In this document: in pieces, positions 8,201 to 11,006 of the stretch
How positions within the stretch are numbered: position 1 is the stretch's first letter
How the letters are laid out: each line of letters starts with the position of its first letter
DNA from: Ahniella sp.
GTDB lineage: Bacteria; Pseudomonadota; Gammaproteobacteria; Xanthomonadales; Ahniellaceae
NCBI GenBank assembly: GCA_016712105.1
Contig: JADJRU010000055.1
Span: 1 to 11,006, forward strand
Reading direction: 5' to 3'
Length of the DNA: 11,006 nucleotides
Made by a program: the position numbers and the translations under genes
The notes under the pieces: generated by a model
Told to the model about the DNA's origin: nothing
Databases searched by the model: none
The model's input: only the letters and a program-made list of their open reading frames with translations

Positions 8201-10217
8201 ACACCATCGCCACTGCGTTCAGTGGCGTGTACAGCGTCGGCGCGGGGGAAGTGTTCACCTCGCTCACCAATGCCGGTGGTGTATTCGAAGCGATCAACAA
8301 CGGTGTATTGACCGGCAATACAACCTTCAACATCACCAGCGATCTATCGGCGGAAACAGGCGCGGTGGCCTTGAATCAATGGATCGAGGAGGCGGGCGGT
8401 GGCTATACGCTGAAGATCAAACCCAGTGCCGGCCCGCGAAGTGTTGTCGGTAGTTTCAACGGCGCATTGATTCGCCTCAATGGCGCGGATCGGGTCACCA
8501 TCGATGGCTCCACGATCGAGTCCACTGCCAATGGTCAGATCGGGGGCGACGCGGCCCTGCGCGAGCTCAGTTTCCAGAACACGAGTGTCGGTACTTCAGC
8601 CGTGGTGATTCATCTGGGCACGGGCATTAATGGGGCGCAAAACAATCGGTTGCGCAATCTCAACCTGTCGGGACAGGACCCGTCCCTCAATTTGATCGTG
8701 GTTTCGATCGGCGGCAACACACCCGGGACTGCAGGCGCTGACAACGACAACAACGTCGTCGAGAACTGCGCCTTCCGGCGTGCGACCTTCGGCCTGGTGT
8801 CGATTGGTCAAAGTGCCGCCAATCCGAACACGGGTACCGTTCTGGTGATGAATGACTTGAGCGCCACCGGTGTCGATCGCATCCGGCGCGCCGGCATTCT
8901 GGTTGACGCCGACAGCGGTGGTGCTGTGGCGTTTAACCATATCGGAGGAATGGACAGTGGCGACGGCCAGGACGCGTTCGGTATTGCCTTGGGTACTCTG
9001 ACCATCTCGGCAACCGCAACGACGGCGGGTGGCGTCACCAATGCCCTGGTGCAGCGTAATCGAATCAACGGTGTGGCCCAGACCGGGACATTCTCCGCGG
9101 CGGGCATTGCGATCGCAGGGGGCTCTGTTGGTCAGAACACCATCGTCAACAACATGATTTCCGGTGTCACCTCCAATGCCACCTCCCCTGATTTGTCGGC
9201 GGGTGTTTTTGTTGCGGGAGCCAGTGGATCGCGCACGCGTGTGTGGTCCAATTCGGTTCTGATGTCCGGTGATCGTGGTGCTACAGCCACTTGGCCAAGC
9301 TTTGGCATCGCCATCTCGGGTGCGGATCCGATGGTGGAGCTCAAGAACAATTCGTTTGCAACCACTCAGGTGGCAACGGGTGCCGTGGCGAATGCGAAAA
9401 GTTACGCGATTGGTTTGAACAGTTCGACGTTTGCCAACCTGGATGCCAATTTCAACAACTACTTCGCCAGTGGCGCCAATGCGGGGTTTTTCCGAAGTGG
9501 TTCCCTGGACGCGGCTTTGGGTACCGACTATGCCACCGTGGCGGCTTGGGCTGCGGCGGTTTCGGACGACGCCAACTCAATCCAGCAAGATCCCGCGTAC
9601 GTGTCCGACAGCGATCTGCATGTGCAAACGACCAGCCCCTTGATTGCCACGGGTACCAATGTCCCCGGTATCACCAACGATTTCGACAATCAGGCGAGGT
9701 CTCCGACGTCACCGTGTATGGGTGCCGATGAAATCATTGATGCCGATGTGCAGATTGACAAGAGTAATGGCGTCACTGGCTTGCTCAACGGACAAAGTAC
9801 CGTGTACGCCATCGTGGTCGCCAATGCCGGACCGGTTGCGGCGAACGGCGCGAGCGTGACGGACACCTTGCCGGCCACCTTGATCAACGGCAGTTGGGCT
9901 TGTGTTCAAGCACAATCAACAGCCACATGCCCAACACCCGATGCCGGTGTGGGTAATCTGGCGACTACCGTGAATTTGAACGTCGGTCAGCACTTGCGAT
10001 TTGATGTTCTGGGCACGGTTGATGGCACCGTGGGCGCTTTCGTCACCAACACCGCCAGTGTGGCGGTTCCGAACACGCTCAACGACCCAAGCCCGGGCAA
10101 CAACAGCGCCACCGATCAGGATCGATCTCGAGCATTGGAATTTTTGCTGACGGATTCGAGAACAGTTCCCGTGCCAATCTGACGGTGCCGGGTGCTGTCG
10201 CGGAGATGGGGGAATGA
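5300..10217 (+). CDS. Giant secreted beta-helix protein: two repeat modules, Ig-like linker, DUF11, IFADGFE tail (frameshifted)
   Basis: A roughly 1,640-residue exported protein, probably an adhesin-like or extracellular structural protein; no catalytic motif is seen. ATG 5300 opens a signal peptide (AWLLFLAIVALAPRPALA|Q). Module A (about 5400-7820) starts TTLKGAFDAINAG, has PLIDLDGADNVTINGLN, then long-rung Asn repeats, and closes DLHLNMG...PDIGADEF. An Ig-like stretch follows (ADRTLSATISDFSGV...APRIYYRKN). Module B (about 8200-9740) repeats the plan: GGVFEAINNG, ALIRLNGADRVTIDGS, rungs, then DLHVQTTSP...MGADEI. A DUF11 (PF01345) domain follows (about 9739-10120; VVANAGPVAANGASVTDTLP). Breaks lie near 5836, 5912, 6655, 7131 and 7965. 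One missing C at 10123 (GATCGATC for GATCCGATC) hides the tail IFADGFE; the uncorrected frame stops at 10182. After correction the stop is TGA 10215-10217. Architecture is well supported; function is not known. Confidence 0.85.
5880..7200 (+). repeat. Module A: about 13 Asn-marked beta-helix rungs, period about 109 bases
   Basis: A degenerate protein repeat with the core N-x-(I/V/L), usually NN(T/R)(I/V)xxL, recurs with starts near 5880, 5978, 6080, 6176, 6299, 6412, 6527, 6632, 6762, 6870, 6981, 7080 and 7187. Examples are NNTIGGL, NNTVENL, NNTIRNL, DNVISNI and RNRISGL. The mean spacing is about 36 residues. Asn ladders stacked in register are typical of right-handed parallel beta-helices. 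The repeat is at protein level; nucleotide identity between copies is low. Confidence 0.75.
8641..9465 (+). repeat. Module B: nine Asn-marked beta-helix rungs, period about 102 bases
   Basis: Rung cores start at 8641 (NNRL), 8749 (NNVV), 8848 (MNDL), 8932 (FNHI), 9055 (RNRI), 9148 (NNMI), 9247 (SNSV), 9346 (NNSF) and 9454 (NNYF). Mean spacing is about 34 residues, slightly shorter than in module A. The frame is uninterrupted here, so these spacings are reliable. The module is capped by DLH...DFDNQAR...GADE, as module A is. Confidence 0.75.
10140..10160 (+). other. IFADGFE motif near the restored C-terminus
   Basis: Restoring one C at 10123 gives NNSATDQDPISSIGIFADGFE, the usual bridge from a DUF11 domain into this tail. 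The motif is followed by 18 residues (NSSRANLTVPGAVAEMGE) before the stop, unlike the 4739-4759 copy, which is at the very end. A further undetected indel could therefore have removed a stop right after the motif. Confidence 0.6.
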
Positions 10218-10241
10218 CTGTTTGATGCGCGGGTTGCCATT

Positions 10242-10277
10242 GGTGGGTGAGTCAGCGACATCGTCGCGTCACCCGCC
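10242..10277. terminator. Strong hairpin between convergent genes, probable bidirectional terminator
   Basis: GGTGGGTGA (10242-10250) pairs with TCACCCGCC (10269-10277), a 9-bp arm with one G-T pair. Inside it GCGAC (10255-10259) pairs with GTCGC (10263-10267) around an ATC loop, with a 4:1 bulge between the two stems. It lies 24 bases after the restored stop of the beta-helix gene and 124 bases past the TrmY stop. There is no T-run on either strand, so termination may be weak, Rho-assisted, or the stem may only protect 3' ends. The rest of 10218-10401 shows no gene. Confidence 0.4.
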
Positions 10278-10401
10278 GAGCTGGTTTGCGCAAGTTGGTT
10301 CAGACCGATGCGAACCATGAGCTCTTAACACAAGGATGGAACAACGCCGGGGTCACGTTTGGAGACGGGCCCTGGCGCAGTTGTCCGATAGTGTGTGGCC
10401 C

Positions 10402-11006
10402 TCAGTCTTCCGTGTGCTGGCGCTGGTCCAGTTCGTGGTGAATCAGCACGATGCACTGCGAGGCGAACAGCATTCGCGAACCCAGAGAAATCTTTTTCGC
10501 CCCCAGTCGTTCGAGGCCCAGAAGAGATTTTTTCGGCATCGGGATGTGATCGGTCAGGAGAAAACAGACATTGCCCTCGAACGCCTGTTCGCGCATCGGT
10601 GTGCCCTTGCGGTGCATGATGAACAGCGAATTAGTCTCGGCCAATTCCGCGACCAGCCGCTCGAATCCGGTGGTGCGGACCAAGATGCCCGGCGCCACCT
10701 GTCGCGCCTCGTCCTTGCCCATGCCGCGCGACACATCGAGCGCCTGCGCCACCTTGCCCAGCAGTGCCTGCTCGTGAAATCCGCCCATGTCCTGGATCGC
10801 ATTACTGTCGAAAGAAATCGCGCGCGAGAAATCCGCCGTGCTTTCAAGCACGAGGTGGACGGTCACGTCCGTGCGACGCGCCTGCGCGACAAAGATCGCG
10901 TTCATCAGCGTATGCGCCAGGATCTCGACATGAGCCTCGCCACCGACCGAGGCGAGCAACTTGCGGCTGTCGGTCGGCGCAGACCGAGCTCTCAGGACAA
11001 AACTTC
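10402..11006 (-). CDS. trmY: TrmY-like SPOUT pseudouridine methyltransferase, nearly complete
   Basis: A TrmY-family (DUF358) SPOUT methyltransferase. Archaeal TrmY makes N1-methylpseudouridine at tRNA position 54 using S-adenosylmethionine; bacterial members are annotated as putative pseudouridine methyltransferases with less certain targets. About 200 codons are visible; probably only the first few residues lie beyond the right edge. The N-terminal part reads SFVLRARSAPTDSRKLLASV, then HVEILAHTLMNAIFVAQARR, and HLVLESTADFSRAI. The C-terminal knot region carries FLLTDHIPMPKKSLLGLERL and GAKKISLGSRMLFASQCIVL, then IHHELD, matching the family's SAM-binding signature and ending TGA at 10402-10404. 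The TTG at 10959 is an internal codon, because family sequence continues upstream in frame to the window edge. No frameshift is seen, unlike the other genes. It is convergent with the beta-helix gene and probably functionally unrelated. Confidence 0.85.
   Translation of the reverse strand, partial: SFVLRARSAPTDSRKLLASVGGEAHVEILAHTLMNAIFVAQARRTDVTVHLVLESTADFSRAISFDSNAIQDMGGFHEQALLGKVAQALDVSRGMGKDEARQVAPGILVRTTGFERLVAELAETNSLFIMHRKGTPMREQAFEGNVCFLLTDHIPMPKKSLLGLERLGAKKISLGSRMLFASQCIVLIHHELDQRQHTED

Noticed and set aside
5880..9465. Regular spacing that might suggest a CRISPR array or DNA satellite
   Set aside because: The period exists at the protein level only; the nucleotide copies are too divergent and remain coding throughout.
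303..10217. Programmed frameshifting or stop-codon recoding as an explanation of the broken frames
   Set aside because: The breaks are many, occur in both directions, lack a common slippery site or stimulatory structure, and affect unrelated genes. The stops vanish when the frame is corrected, so they are not recoded stops.
10218..10401. A small plus-strand ORF starting near 10247
   Set aside because: It overlaps the hairpin and the TrmY 3' end, and its translation has no recognisable feature or ribosome binding site.

Overview
The window reads as a chromosomal fragment from a gammaproteobacterium, most likely of the Xanthomonadales/Lysobacterales (Dokdonella, Rhodanobacter or Ahniella-like lineages). 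This is inferred from the family resemblance of the kinase, the adjacent ECF sigma factor, the high GC and two secreted proteins ending in an IFA(N/D)(S/G)FE motif. No database search was possible.

Layout, left to right. (1) 2-280, +: C-terminal part of an ECF sigma factor of the PF07638/TIGR02999 type. (2) 303-3149, -: a Ser/Thr protein kinase with a transmembrane segment and a TPR-rich C-terminal half, convergent with the sigma gene across a 22-base gap. (3) 3150-3295: divergent promoter region. (4) 3296-4762, +: secreted delta-60-repeat (DUF5122-like beta-propeller) protein. (5) 4763-5299: no convincing gene; it holds the leader of the next gene. (6) 5300-10217, +: a very large secreted protein built from two related parallel beta-helix modules, an Ig-like linker, a DUF11 domain and a C-terminal IFADGFE motif. 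(7) 10218-10401: convergent gap with a strong hairpin. (8) 10402-11006, -: nearly complete TrmY-like SPOUT pseudouridine methyltransferase.

Every gene except the last is interrupted by small indels. Where the intended reading can be rebuilt, many indels lie in runs of the same base. They are dense in the left 3 kb (at least 15), sparser from 3.3 to 8 kb, and almost absent on the right. This looks more like a consensus-quality gradient toward a contig end than biological decay, so I annotate the genes as frameshifted CDSs with restored ends rather than as pseudogenes.

Functionally, genes 1 and 2 form a phospho-signalling and transcription pair, as is known for ECF43-type sigma factors and their kinases. 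Genes 3 and 4 encode exported, probably surface or extracellular, repeat proteins sharing a C-terminal motif. The TrmY homologue is unrelated housekeeping-type RNA modification. The most interesting points are the shared C-terminal motif, visible only after frame correction, the duplicated long-rung beta-helix architecture, and the bacterial TrmY.
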